Below are positions 36,037 through 43,833 of a stretch of 64,000 nt of DNA, in pieces. This DNA is from Treponema_C sp050937815. GTDB taxonomy: Bacteria > Spirochaetota > Spirochaetia > Treponematales > Treponemataceae. The notes beneath the pieces were generated by a model, which made no database searches, was not told where the DNA came from, and saw only the letters and a list, made by a program, of their open reading frames with translations. How positions within the stretch are numbered: position 1 is the first letter of the stretch; each line of letters begins with the position of its first letter. The translations under genes and the position numbers were made by a program. The stretch spans positions 434,001 through 498,000 of the forward strand of contig NZ_JACDIJ010000001.1 in the NCBI RefSeq assembly GCF_050937815.1, given 5' to 3'.

Positions 36037-36110
36037 TTTATATCTCTTTTAAGTTCCGAATAGATTTCGCTGTCTAAAAATTCTTTTAAAGTATTTATTT
36101 CTTTTGCCAT
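36018..36110 (-). CDS. 30-codon leader frame ahead of the Imm26-like gene
   Basis: MAKEINTLKEFLDSEIYSEL runs to a TAG that lies within the next gene's start region (overlap 19 bp). AAGGA is well placed before its ATG. It could be a true small protein, a coupling leader for 35461-36036, or the remaining start of a truncated gene. Confidence 0.35.
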   Translation of the reverse strand: MAKEINTLKEFLDSEIYSELKRDIKWHDMK

Positions 36111-36231
36111 GTAAAAAGTCCTTTTAACAAATTATACCACTTTTAGCCGATTTCTTCTATTGTGTAAAAATGATTGTTTTTAGTTTTTTCAATGGATAGA
36201 AAAATACTGAAAAATCATGTATAATTGAAAA

Positions 36232-36933
36232 ATGAAAAAAATAATATTATCTATCGTTTTGCTTATAGTGCAGTTATTTTTACAGTCCGCAGCGGTAAAT
36301 GCTGAAGACAGTCAAATAACAGAAAAAAATAAAAACCGAAATTCGGGAGAAGATACTATGAATTTGATTTTACTATGTCATGAAGAAATTTGTGCCGAAT
36401 CGGAAGGCCGCCTTATGAATTCCGAAACGGACGATTTAAGTCCCGAGGGAATAGAGGCGGCAAAACTGGCCGGCAAAAATTTAAAAGAGAACGGATACTC
36501 TTTTGATATGATATATACATCACATTTAAAACGTGCGCATACCGTTGCCGCTTATATACTAAAGGAAGTAGACAAAACACAAATACCGCAGCATGAATCT
36601 TCCGTATTGTATACAAAAATCGATAACAATACGGAAGAAAAAAATATTTTTGCTATCCCCGAACTGCGCCCCGTCATAGAAAAAATCAACTTTTATTTGA
36701 AACACGATATTTTACAGAATATAAAAGCGGGCAAAAATATTTTGGTAGTAACCGATAAAAATACCATAAGAGTTTTTCTAAAGTATTTACTGAATATGTC
36801 TGATGAAGAAATAATGCAAACATATATACCGGCGGATAATTCATTTTTATTTATAATGGATAAAAACTTGAATATAGAAACTGCGGGGTTTCCCATATGG
36901 CCGTTTCCGCCGGAAAAAATAGATTGGTTTTAG
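36232..36933 (+). CDS. Secreted degenerate phosphoglycerate-mutase-like protein
   Basis: A 233-residue exported protein; the signal peptide MKKIILSIVLLIVQLFLQSA ends near NAED. The body resembles 2,3-bisphosphoglycerate-dependent phosphoglycerate mutase: LSPEGIEAAKLAGKNLKENG, FDMIYTSHLKRAH, then IKAGKNILVV and KYLLNMSDEEIMQTYIP. The catalytic RHG motif reads C49-H50-E51, and the second catalytic His (normally AHGNSLR) is Asp175 (TDKNTIR). The segment between about 110 and 145 is shortened. Loss of the Arg and second His makes mutase activity unlikely, so it is probably a binding or regulatory pseudo-enzyme. TATAAT at 36220-36225 lies so near the ATG that the message could be leaderless. Confidence 0.75.
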   Translation: MKKIILSIVLLIVQLFLQSAAVNAEDSQITEKNKNRNSGEDTMNLILLCHEEICAESEGRLMNSETDDLSPEGIEAAKLAGKNLKENGYSFDMIYTSHLKRAHTVAAYILKEVDKTQIPQHESSVLYTKIDNNTEEKNIFAIPELRPVIEKINFYLKHDILQNIKAGKNILVVTDKNTIRVFLKYLLNMSDEEIMQTYIPADNSFLFIMDKNLNIETAGFPIWPFPPEKIDWF

Positions 36934-36974
36934 AAAAGGGAAAGACGTATGAATAAAAAGGGGAATACTATTGC

Positions 36975-37574
36975 ATGAAAAATAATTCTTATATTCACAA
37001 CTTAAAAATAGATGATGTTCCTTGGCACCGCCTTCCTACAACTTATGCAAGAGCAACTCTGTTTCCTCAATATTTTGAAGTATTGGAAACCATGCAGGAA
37101 ACGGATAAGATAGAAGAAGCATTAAATGAAATTGCAATAAATATTGAACATCAAAGTACTCTATGGTATGCAACTCCATTTGCTCTTGTATTTCTTGCAA
37201 GGATTTTTATTAAAGCATTAAATCAAACAGAGATAAACATAAATGCAGATTATATAGTGAAAAGACTTCTCGAAATTTTTGCTGTAATAGCTGAATGCTG
37301 TTGCGATGGGGAAGTACTGGAGCATCCTGAACCCTTGCCTCTTTTTGAGGATATGTTAAAAGAAGAATATCTATGGTCTGAAATTTATAATGAAGAAGAT
37401 GATTTACTTAGATATGAAGAAGAAAATGTTTTTCCCGGTAATCTATTTTATAGTTTTTATTATTATTCTTTTGAGGTATTAAAAACATATCGGGAGGAAT
37501 TTGTTAAATTAGAAGATACAAAATTCGCAGAAATTGCAAAAATACTTTCTTCACGGCTTGAAGGGAAAAATTAA
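36975..37574 (+). CDS. Hypothetical immunity-type protein sharing its start with a chimeric gene
   Basis: A 199-residue helical acidic protein. Residues 1-50 (MKNNSYIHNLKIDDVPWHRL onward) are nearly identical to the first 50 residues of the disrupted gene at 61487-62344, whose remainder belongs to another family. The C-terminal part here (ALVFLARIFIKALNQTEI, then an acidic loop) appears intact. The family is not recognised; the array position and recombination history point to an immunity role. Confidence 0.6.
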   Translation: MKNNSYIHNLKIDDVPWHRLPTTYARATLFPQYFEVLETMQETDKIEEALNEIAINIEHQSTLWYATPFALVFLARIFIKALNQTEININADYIVKRLLEIFAVIAECCCDGEVLEHPEPLPLFEDMLKEEYLWSEIYNEEDDLLRYEEENVFPGNLFYSFYYYSFEVLKTYREEFVKLEDTKFAEIAKILSSRLEGKN

Positions 37575-37608
37575 TATCAAGGAGGGACATATAAATAAGG
37601 AAGACGTG

Positions 37609-37689
37609 ATGAAATTGCATTGTATATCGATCGCAAACAAAACAAGGTATTTCAAAAATTTAACTGAACATCCTTTTGAAACGACATAA
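37609..37689 (+). pseudogene. 26-codon gene remnant
   Basis: MKLHCISIANKTRYFKNLTE ends at TAA after HPFETT. It occupies the gap between two array genes. No good ribosome site is near. Probably a stub of a lost immunity gene. Confidence 0.2.
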
Positions 37690-37706
37690 AATATAGGGAA
37701 ATTAGT

Positions 37707-38183
37707 ATGTGGAAAGAAAAACTTGAAATTATAAAAAAAGAAATGGAGCTATATCAGGAGAAAACAAATTCAGGCATACTTGATAAAGAAATACTTAAAT
37801 TTCAAAGAGCTGTAAGAAAAGAATTCGGATATGAATTACCGCCTGATTATTTGAAGCTTCTTAAATATATTAATGGATTTGAGTACAATGGTTTTATATT
37901 GTATCAAGTAGATGAATATTTAACAGAGGTCACTTCTTTTAATCAACATGTCAGTGAATTTATCGATACAAATAAAATTTGGTACGAAATAGAAGAAAAC
38001 AAAGAATATATATTTATTGGAGACAGTGATATCAGCTTTTGGGTTTATTCTTTACATGAAAAAATCTATTATGAATTAGACAAGCCTGTAACCGATAACA
38101 TAATTAAAAAATTCAAAACCTTAGATGAACTGTTAGAGAAGTTTTTTTCCGATGTTTTACCGGAACACAGGATCGATATGTAA
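37707..38183 (+). CDS. SMI1/KNR4 (SUKH) family immunity-type protein
   Basis: A 158-residue protein of the YrhA-like SUKH group. Typical features are an N-terminal helix, then FGYELPPDYLKLLKYINGFEYNG, FILYQVDEYL, the strand YIFIGDSDISFWVYSLHEK, and the closing helix LDELLEKFFSDVLPEH. AGGG lies at the proper distance upstream. SUKH proteins bind and block toxins delivered by contact-dependent or type VI/VII systems; the toxin is not in this window. Confidence 0.85.
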   Translation: MWKEKLEIIKKEMELYQEKTNSGILDKEILKFQRAVRKEFGYELPPDYLKLLKYINGFEYNGFILYQVDEYLTEVTSFNQHVSEFIDTNKIWYEIEENKEYIFIGDSDISFWVYSLHEKIYYELDKPVTDNIIKKFKTLDELLEKFFSDVLPEHRIDM

Positions 38184-38214
38184 TTCAAAAAACTTAAGCA
38201 CAAGGATAAACAGG

Positions 38215-38307
38215 ATGGAGAACAAAATAATAATTAACGATAAAATATTTATTTTCAATGAGCATCACGGCTGTTATGAAGGCTGCTGTAAAATTTGGGG
38301 CATTTAG
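38215..38307 (+). pseudogene. 30-codon N-terminal gene stub
   Basis: MENKIIINDKIFIFNEHHGC continues to CCKIWGI and TAG. A plausible ribosome site (AGGAT) is present. The sequence looks like the first strands of a soluble protein cut short. Between it and 38414 only short frames remain. Confidence 0.3.
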
Positions 38308-38413
38308 CCTTTATGACAGTGGATGAAAAATATAATATCAAAAATGACAGTATAAACGGTTAAAATATAAATGAATAGAACTGAATTGAAAAATAAAATA
38401 TAGGAAACCGGAC

Positions 38414-39397
38414 ATGAACGAAATTTATAAAATTAACGATTTATCGGAATTGGAAACTTTTTTAAATTCTCAAACCTCTATTGAAAAACTGCGCGAAAAA
38501 CTTTTTGCAGAGTTTTTAAAATATGCGGATTATAAAAGCGTATCCGAGTGGAACAAGGCGGTGCGTCTTTGTGAATGTCTTGCGGTAATCGGCTGGGGAA
38601 ATCACGAACCGGTGGAAGCGCTCAGAGGTGTATTTTTTAACGGTAATCCTCGCACTTTTTTTTGCAACAGATTCGGAGAACTGCGTTTTGTCGAAGCAAT
38701 ATGGTCAAAAAAAAAGACCGGATTTACTATGGAGCAGGGCAGAACTTCCTATTATCTCGGGCCTGAATGTAAAGACAAAAAACAGCCCGTGTATTGGGAT
38801 TACCCCGTAACCGAAAAGATAGAAGACATAAAAATTGAAAGTCAACGCAATTGGATTCCCAAAAATCCTATTTGGATTGTGCGTACGATATCCAACTGTT
38901 ATGAAAATTCAAAACCGGTTATAGAAAGTATTAAGGAAAAACTTCAGGACGAATTGAACAAAAAGATGCGCCCGGAAAAATACGGAAAAGCCGTGAATTG
39001 TATTTTCTTGAATTGTTCTTTCAGTTATTATGATAATGCTCATTGTAAAACAAATTATATTATCGATGAAACCGGCCGCAAATTATCAAATCAAGAAGCG
39101 GCGAAAGAATTACAAAAATTATACACAAAAAAAGAAATTTCCGAAAACGGATATTACTTGCGTCCTCGATTTCAATACGGCCCGTTTAAAACAGACACAG
39201 GCAAGATAAATGCAGACATACATTTTGAAAAAGAATTCAGTCAATTAACACATCAACAGCAAAAAGAAAAACTGGCAGAGTATTTTTTAGTTGCTCTTAA
39301 AACCATTGCAGAAAAACAAAAAAAGAAAATACCCGGTTATGATTTCAATTTAATGATTGCCGATTTTACCGAAATAATAAATAAGTGGAAAGCTTAA
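38414..39397 (+). CDS. Hypothetical cytosolic protein
   Basis: A 327-residue alpha/beta protein with G/C content slightly above its neighbours. Segments of note: VRLCECLAVIGWGNHEPVEA, a beta-rich centre with FFCNRFGELRFVEAIWSK, and a charged C-terminus. It has no signal peptide and the family is not recognised. AGGAAA lies at normal distance upstream. The next gene starts 23 bp after its stop, so both are probably on one message. Confidence 0.6.
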   Translation: MNEIYKINDLSELETFLNSQTSIEKLREKLFAEFLKYADYKSVSEWNKAVRLCECLAVIGWGNHEPVEALRGVFFNGNPRTFFCNRFGELRFVEAIWSKKKTGFTMEQGRTSYYLGPECKDKKQPVYWDYPVTEKIEDIKIESQRNWIPKNPIWIVRTISNCYENSKPVIESIKEKLQDELNKKMRPEKYGKAVNCIFLNCSFSYYDNAHCKTNYIIDETGRKLSNQEAAKELQKLYTKKEISENGYYLRPRFQYGPFKTDTGKINADIHFEKEFSQLTHQQQKEKLAEYFLVALKTIAEKQKKKIPGYDFNLMIADFTEIINKWKA

Positions 39398-39420
39398 AAG
39401 GAGCGTCAGTAAAAAGAACA

Positions 39421-40110
39421 ATGTCAAAGTTACAGGATAAAAAAGATTATAAGAAAGAAAATGACAGATATTATATTTGTGCATTGAAAGCCTTAAAACA
39501 ATTATTTACCAAAACATCCTGCGCTTGGAAAAAATGGATTGAAACCGATATTGAAGAATACCTAAGCACAGGCAGTGTTCAACATCATCTTATGGCTTAT
39601 GGAGGAATGGGCAGCATAAATGATATTTGGATTTGCAAGGTAAATAATCATACTATAAACGATGACGCTGAACCGTGGGCAAATGAGTTGATGGAATGCC
39701 TGAAATGCCTTTCTTACGGAATTGCACATATGATAAAGGAAGACAAAAAAATAAATATTGAAAAAATATTTGCGGAAAGCCGTACACGGAAAATATTAAC
39801 AAGCATTCAATGTAAGTCTTGCGGGTTTTCGGAAATACGGAAAAGAGAAACGGATTCGTATCTGGCTTCACTTCTTTTACCCAAGATGCTGGAAGAGGCT
39901 GTTTTACAAAACAAAATGGAAGAATTAATTTCTGTCTGTCTTGTACCGGATATTCCGAACTTGAGTGAAGAAAGAGAGCGGATTATAAAACTTGCAGAAC
40001 AAAGCGGAATCGGTTTTTCGGAATCTAAAAATTCTTCTTGCAAAAAATGCGGCAGCGATACAAGAATTAAATATTGGAAATTGGACGGCAATATTTTTAA
40101 ACCGTATTAA
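39421..40110 (+). CDS. DUF6966-like protein with zinc-ribbon ends
   Basis: A 229-residue protein starting MSKLQDKKDYKKEN; the longer frame overlaps the previous gene and lacks a ribosome site. The N-terminal 100 residues fit DUF6966 (WKKWIETDIEEYLSTGSVQH, then AYGGMGSINDIWIC). Two Cys pairs further on (IQCKSCGFSE and SCKKCGSDTRI) may each bind zinc. DUF6966 proteins occur in immunity arrays. It follows 38414-39397. Confidence 0.6.
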   Translation: MSKLQDKKDYKKENDRYYICALKALKQLFTKTSCAWKKWIETDIEEYLSTGSVQHHLMAYGGMGSINDIWICKVNNHTINDDAEPWANELMECLKCLSYGIAHMIKEDKKINIEKIFAESRTRKILTSIQCKSCGFSEIRKRETDSYLASLLLPKMLEEAVLQNKMEELISVCLVPDIPNLSEERERIIKLAEQSGIGFSESKNSSCKKCGSDTRIKYWKLDGNIFKPY

Positions 40111-40158
40111 GGTCATAAAAGAATGGTTCGATAAATATGGGCGTATGGAGGTGTAAAT

Positions 40159-40296
40159 ATGATACCGATTCAAGGTTTGGGGCTTCTGTATGTTATTGTA
40201 ATTTATATAGGCGGAATGTCTTTAATATCGAAAGTGCCTTTTAAGCCTCATATTTTTGTTTGTAATAGCTCTTATGATATACGGAGAATTTTTTAA
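40159..40296 (+). pseudogene. Frameshifted remnant of a small membrane protein
   Basis: GGAGG precedes MIPIQGLGLLYVIVIYIGGM, one clear hydrophobic helix, and the frame ends at 40296. Near 40262 the next frame continues with VIALMIYGEFFKG and a TAG, which would finish a second helix. A one-base shift inside a short membrane-protein gene is the simplest reading. Confidence 0.35.
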
Positions 40297-40321
40297 GGGC
40301 TAGGAAACGGCAAAATCTTAT

Positions 40322-40657
40322 TTACGACGGAACAACTAAATTTTCCTCTCCCCATTTTTGCATAGACTTTAAAACTTTCATAAAACTCTTTCCCATCTCG
40401 GTTAGAGAGTATTCTACACGAGGCGGGATTTCTTTATAGTCATACCTTAAAAGAAAACCGTCGGCTTCAAGTTCGCGTAGCTGTTTCGTCAATGAAGACT
40501 CGTTAATTTCGCCGATACTGCGGCGCAGTTTACCGAAGCGGTTAATGTTTTCAATTCCGATATAGTAGAGAATTTCAATCTTCCACTTTCCGCCCAGTAT
40601 TTTTTGAATTGCCGAAACCGTTTCACATCTTTTTATAGCTTTTTCAGTTTTCTTCAT
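40322..40657 (-). CDS. HxlR family transcriptional regulator
   Basis: A 111-residue winged-helix regulator. The HxlR pattern is clear: AIQKILGGKWKIEILYYI, then RFGKLRRSIGEINESSLTKQL as recognition helix, LLRYDYKEIPPRVEYSLTEMGKS as wing and ending. A Cys near the N-terminus (RCETVSA) is at the place where redox-sensing members such as YodB carry one. The upstream region holds a palindrome also found before the radical SAM gene, so both are candidate targets. Confidence 0.9.
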   Translation of the reverse strand: MKKTEKAIKRCETVSAIQKILGGKWKIEILYYIGIENINRFGKLRRSIGEINESSLTKQLRELEADGFLLRYDYKEIPPRVEYSLTEMGKSFMKVLKSMQKWGEENLVVPS

Positions 40658-40693
40658 ATTACGATAATTTTATCACTAAAACGACATAAAAAC

Positions 40694-40719
40694 AAGTACG
40701 CTAAAAATAAGGGTACGAC
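40694..40719. promoter_or_regulatory. Candidate HxlR operator, copy 1
   Basis: AAGTAC (40694-40699) and GTACGACTT (from 40713) form an imperfect inverted repeat 37 bp before the HxlR start. The left arm and spacer (ACAAGTACGCTAAAAA) are identical to the stronger palindrome at 45953-45988. Confidence 0.45.
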
Positions 40720-40806
40720 TTTGATAGCTATACCCTTCTGTCTGCTAAAATCGGGTTTTCTTTTAAAATATTTTTAAGTTTTGAGCCGGCAAGTAAGGGT
40801 TCATTA

Positions 40807-40853
40807 GAATTGAACAGCTGAACAAAATATCAATTTTTGAAGCTGTTCAATTC
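40807..40853. repeat. Perfect 13-bp inverted repeat
   Basis: GAATTGAACAGCT (40807-40819) and AGCTGTTCAATTC (40841-40853) enclose 21 nt. A second, A/T-rich hairpin (GCC...GGC, about 40855-40874) lies next to it on the side of the HEAT gene. Together they probably mark the end of the modification operon, though neither has a clear T run. Confidence 0.5.
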
Positions 40854-40914
40854 CGCCATTTTTAGAAAAAACGGCATAAAATGAATCGATGCTTCAGCAA
40901 ACAGGTATCACACC

Positions 40915-41565
40915 TTACTCATTTACGCCATTTTTTATTTCTTTCAATGCGTTTTTTGTCATGCGGATAGCTCCTGCACTGTGAATACGGACAACAGGGT
41001 GCACATCATTTTCCGCAAACCATTGTAATTTTTCCAAGTAGGGTTTTACAGAGTGCGGTTTTCTTTTTCCCATTACCCGAAATATTTCCGGGGCTTCTAT
41101 CCGTACTCTTGTTCCTGTATCTTGCATCAATTCACAAAACAAATCCAGTTTTTCACAAAACAGTTCCGGAGCATTGGTTGCAATATTTTCACAAGCCCAA
41201 ACAAACGCAAGTCTGACATCTTCTACAGTATCTTTGCTCATTTTCATTATGTTATCCATATAGGGACGAACTATGTTCTTATCGGATCTGCCTATTCTTC
41301 CTAAGGCATTAACTGCCCGCTCCCGTAATTTCGGATGCTCATCATCTAAATAATGGGCAATTTTTTCAATGTATACTTCTATTTGCATAGGATACTGTAA
41401 CCCCATTTCCCCAAGAAGCCATAAAATCTTTGCTTTTACTGCGACCGAATACTTTTCATTCAGTTTATTTGCAACATAATCAATACTTGCTTCCCAATTT
41501 TCCTTATTTTTTGTTATCTCTCTTAATTCCTTTAGGACTTCTTTATCATTTATGGTATCTGCCAT
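40915..41565 (-). CDS. HEAT-repeat protein in the modification operon
   Basis: A 216-residue helical protein with four to five HEAT repeats, for example VKAKILWLLGEMG, LRERAVNALGRIG, VRLAFVWACENIATNAP and VRIHSAGAIRMTKNAL. Overall layout is similar to DNA alkylation-repair (AlkD-like) HEAT folds, but the AlkD active-site residues were not recognised. Its ATG lies four bases after the stop of the second hsdS segment, with AAGGAACGG as ribosome site, so it belongs to that operon. Confidence 0.75.
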   Translation of the reverse strand: MADTINDKEVLKELREITKNKENWEASIDYVANKLNEKYSVAVKAKILWLLGEMGLQYPMQIEVYIEKIAHYLDDEHPKLRERAVNALGRIGRSDKNIVRPYMDNIMKMSKDTVEDVRLAFVWACENIATNAPELFCEKLDLFCELMQDTGTRVRIEAPEIFRVMGKRKPHSVKPYLEKLQWFAENDVHPVVRIHSAGAIRMTKNALKEIKNGVNE

Positions 41566-41568
41566 TTT

Positions 41569-42318
41569 TTACCGTTCCTTATAAATTTGAGTTTTACAAA
41601 GAAATTCCAACGCTTTTTCTTCGCCCTCTTCTATTGCGAGCTCTACACTTTTAACTGCCCTATCTAATAATTCTTTTGATTTTTCTCTTAGCCTTTTACT
41701 TTCTTCAACAAGTTCACTGATTTGCTGTTGTTTATCCATATCAAGAATAGGAATTTTAACTTGTTCAATCTCCGATTTTTTCCAGTGATTGATAATGGAG
41801 CCTCCAGCGTCCCGCTCCGCCTGCATTTTTACAATGAATGAATTTAATACAAGCGTTAGATACTCCGGTATAATCTTTTTACTCTTTGTAGTCAGATGTA
41901 AAATAGCGGACGAAGTAATACAGTCTTCATCTTTATCGGTTTTGTATGCAATGCCTACGGTACCGTCTTTTGAAAGCAAGACAGTATCTTTCTTGGGTTT
42001 TATAGTATTCTTGAACAATGTAGATGACAAATATATTTTAGGGCTTATTATTCCGAATTTCGTGAAGTCCTGCACTCGAACAAAAGGTATTCCGCTTTCT
42101 TCGTAATTATCACTGCCCGGTTCAACAGATTTTTCTATTACTGCCAACTGAGCCAAACTTTCAAACGTACTTTTCCCGATTTCTTTAAACAGACTGTCAT
42201 ATTTTTTATCATAATATTCACTGTCCAGTCGCCCCGTTTTTCCAAAAGATTCACTTAAATTTTTGACAGTATAATTAACCGGTTTTAACTCATCAAAAAG
42301 TCCAAGTTCTTCATACAA
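41569..42318 (-). CDS. Second hsdS segment (alternative target-recognition half)
   Basis: 249 codons from a TTG without ribosome site; the same frame is open further upstream into the AGAC repeats (to 42399) and reads VEYYEERAVYFIRLAEFRL before LYEELGLFDELK. It encodes one target-recognition domain and the closing conserved helix KSVELAIEEGEEKALEFL, matching the end of hsdS (KSVEIAIDKDEQAAHNFL). The shared linker KTGRLDSEYY also occurs in hsdS. It is probably expressed only when the repeat count joins it to hsdS, or serves as a recombination reservoir. Confidence 0.75.
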   Translation of the reverse strand: MYEELGLFDELKPVNYTVKNLSESFGKTGRLDSEYYDKKYDSLFKEIGKSTFESLAQLAVIEKSVEPGSDNYEESGIPFVRVQDFTKFGIISPKIYLSSTLFKNTIKPKKDTVLLSKDGTVGIAYKTDKDEDCITSSAILHLTTKSKKIIPEYLTLVLNSFIVKMQAERDAGGSIINHWKKSEIEQVKIPILDMDKQQQISELVEESKRLREKSKELLDRAVKSVELAIEEGEEKALEFLCKTQIYKER

Positions 42319-42358
42319 TCTGAATTCCGCAAGCCGAATAAAATAAACTGCTCTTTCT

Positions 42359-43798
42359 TCATAGTATTCTACCGTCTGTCTGTCTGTCTGTCTGTCTGTC
42401 TAAGAAATTGTGTGCCGCCTGTTCGTCTTTGTCAATAGCTATTTCAACAGATTTTGTAGAAATTTTCAGTAGTTCTTTTGCTTTTTTTGAGTATTCCATA
42501 CTCTGTTTGATATAACCTGCTATTTCGTCTTGAACTTCTTTCTTTACCATCGGGATTGGCATGTTTTTTATAGTTGGTAAATCCGTATTTTGCCTGACAC
42601 TCGCCTGAGCAATATTTCTATATAAATAATATTCTTTTGCAACATTTTGAATATATGCTCCTACAAAAAACGGATTAAATCTATCGTCATCTAATCTTGC
42701 CCGTATTGTAAATGAAGCAAACAAATAATTTTCTTGTTCTTTTGTTACGATGCCTACATCTCCGACTGTCCCCATTTGAGAAATGATAATATCATTTTCT
42801 TTAGTAAAAAACTTATCTTGTAAATTATCTGTATTTTCTATTTCATCTAATTCACCAACAACAAAACAGTTTTTTAAATTCATGCCTTTGATATAAGGTA
42901 CACTATTATTATTTTTTACATACGGACTCGTTGGAACTGTTCCGTAATTTATTAAACTACAAATACTTTCTAATTTTTCAACGCCTATTTTATCTAATTT
43001 TTTCTCCATTACTTCATACTTAGGCTGATAATATTCACTGTCAAGCCTGCCTGTTTTAAGAAAGCTTTCTTTTAAACTTTTAATAGAAACTTTCTCATTT
43101 GACGGATTAAAGTTTTCAAGTCCAAGTTCACAAAGGAGCAAATTTTCCGCTTGGGAGTAAAGTTTTTTTTCTTGCTGTAATTTTTGGTATGCAAGTTGTA
43201 CCATAGTTTCAATTTTTTGCTGAAATTTCAAAGGAATTCTAGGAATAGGAAAAGTTCTGACTTTCTCCAATGATAAACCTTGTTGAACCATTCCTGTTTG
43301 ATTTCTTATCATCCAATCATACCCAAATTTAGAATTTAAATATGCAATTAAAAATTCAGGTTTAAAATCATTTGTCTCTAATTTAATTCTTGCAATATCT
43401 TGGTCTATATTTGCAGGCAAAATTTCTTGAACAACAAGAGCACAACAACCAACGGTACCTCTTGTGCTCAAAATAATATCTTTATCCTGTAATGATGAGC
43501 GTTTATTTTTATCATCTACCCATTTTGCCAAAGGCTCGGCACCTTCTAAATTTGCAAACCAAGTTTTAGCATTTTTTGCAGTGAGCATATGAATATTTGA
43601 ATTTTCATCTATTTCATGGTATCCATGTTGTCCATCAGTTATAAAGGACAGTTCTCCCAATTTAAAGATTCTGTATTTATGTAAAATTATATCATCAATC
43701 AAATATTCTTTCTTAAAATACTCACTATCAAATCTAAAACTTTTATTTTCATTTTTTACTTCACTCAATAATACTTCACTCACTTCCAGCCCGTTCAA
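42359..43798 (-). CDS. hsdS: Type I specificity subunit HsdS, phase-variable end
   Basis: A 479-residue DNA sequence-recognition subunit with two target-recognition domains (about 20-210 and 265-450) and conserved helical spacers (QKLQQEKKLYSQAENLLLCE; KSVEIAIDKDEQAAHNFL). It sets the sequence methylated by the HsdM encoded just upstream. The frame ends 5 codons after seven AGAC repeats. The TTG start has no ribosome site; AGGAGG at 43851-43856 lies inside hsdM and the frame is open to it, so a non-standard start or coupling is likely. Losing one repeat joins it to 41569-42318. Confidence 0.85.
   Translation of the reverse strand: MNGLEVSEVLLSEVKNENKSFRFDSEYFKKEYLIDDIILHKYRIFKLGELSFITDGQHGYHEIDENSNIHMLTAKNAKTWFANLEGAEPLAKWVDDKNKRSSLQDKDIILSTRGTVGCCALVVQEILPANIDQDIARIKLETNDFKPEFLIAYLNSKFGYDWMIRNQTGMVQQGLSLEKVRTFPIPRIPLKFQQKIETMVQLAYQKLQQEKKLYSQAENLLLCELGLENFNPSNEKVSIKSLKESFLKTGRLDSEYYQPKYEVMEKKLDKIGVEKLESICSLINYGTVPTSPYVKNNNSVPYIKGMNLKNCFVVGELDEIENTDNLQDKFFTKENDIIISQMGTVGDVGIVTKEQENYLFASFTIRARLDDDRFNPFFVGAYIQNVAKEYYLYRNIAQASVRQNTDLPTIKNMPIPMVKKEVQDEIAGYIKQSMEYSKKAKELLKISTKSVEIAIDKDEQAAHNFLDRQTDRQTDGRIL
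42374..42401 (-). repeat. Seven AGAC tetranucleotide repeats in hsdS
   Basis: GTCT is repeated seven times on the plus strand (28 bp), AGAC on the coding strand. Seven copies lead to a stop (TGA) at 42359-42361. Six or nine copies put the ribosome into the frame of the next hsdS segment, which is open through this repeat. Eight copies meet TAG at once. This is the arrangement of slipped-strand phase variation. Confidence 0.92.
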
Positions 43799-43833
43799 TA
43801 GCTTTTCGTACTTTTCGCTATCAAACGGGCTAT

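Noticed and set aside
40807..40853. Candidate mobile element end
   Set aside because: A single inverted repeat with no transposase or target duplication; a terminator-like role is simpler.
42374..42401. Considered an assembly artefact
   Set aside because: The downstream frame is open through the repeat, codes for hsdS-like sequence and is joined by a whole-unit change, which fits a biological switch better; read data would still be needed.
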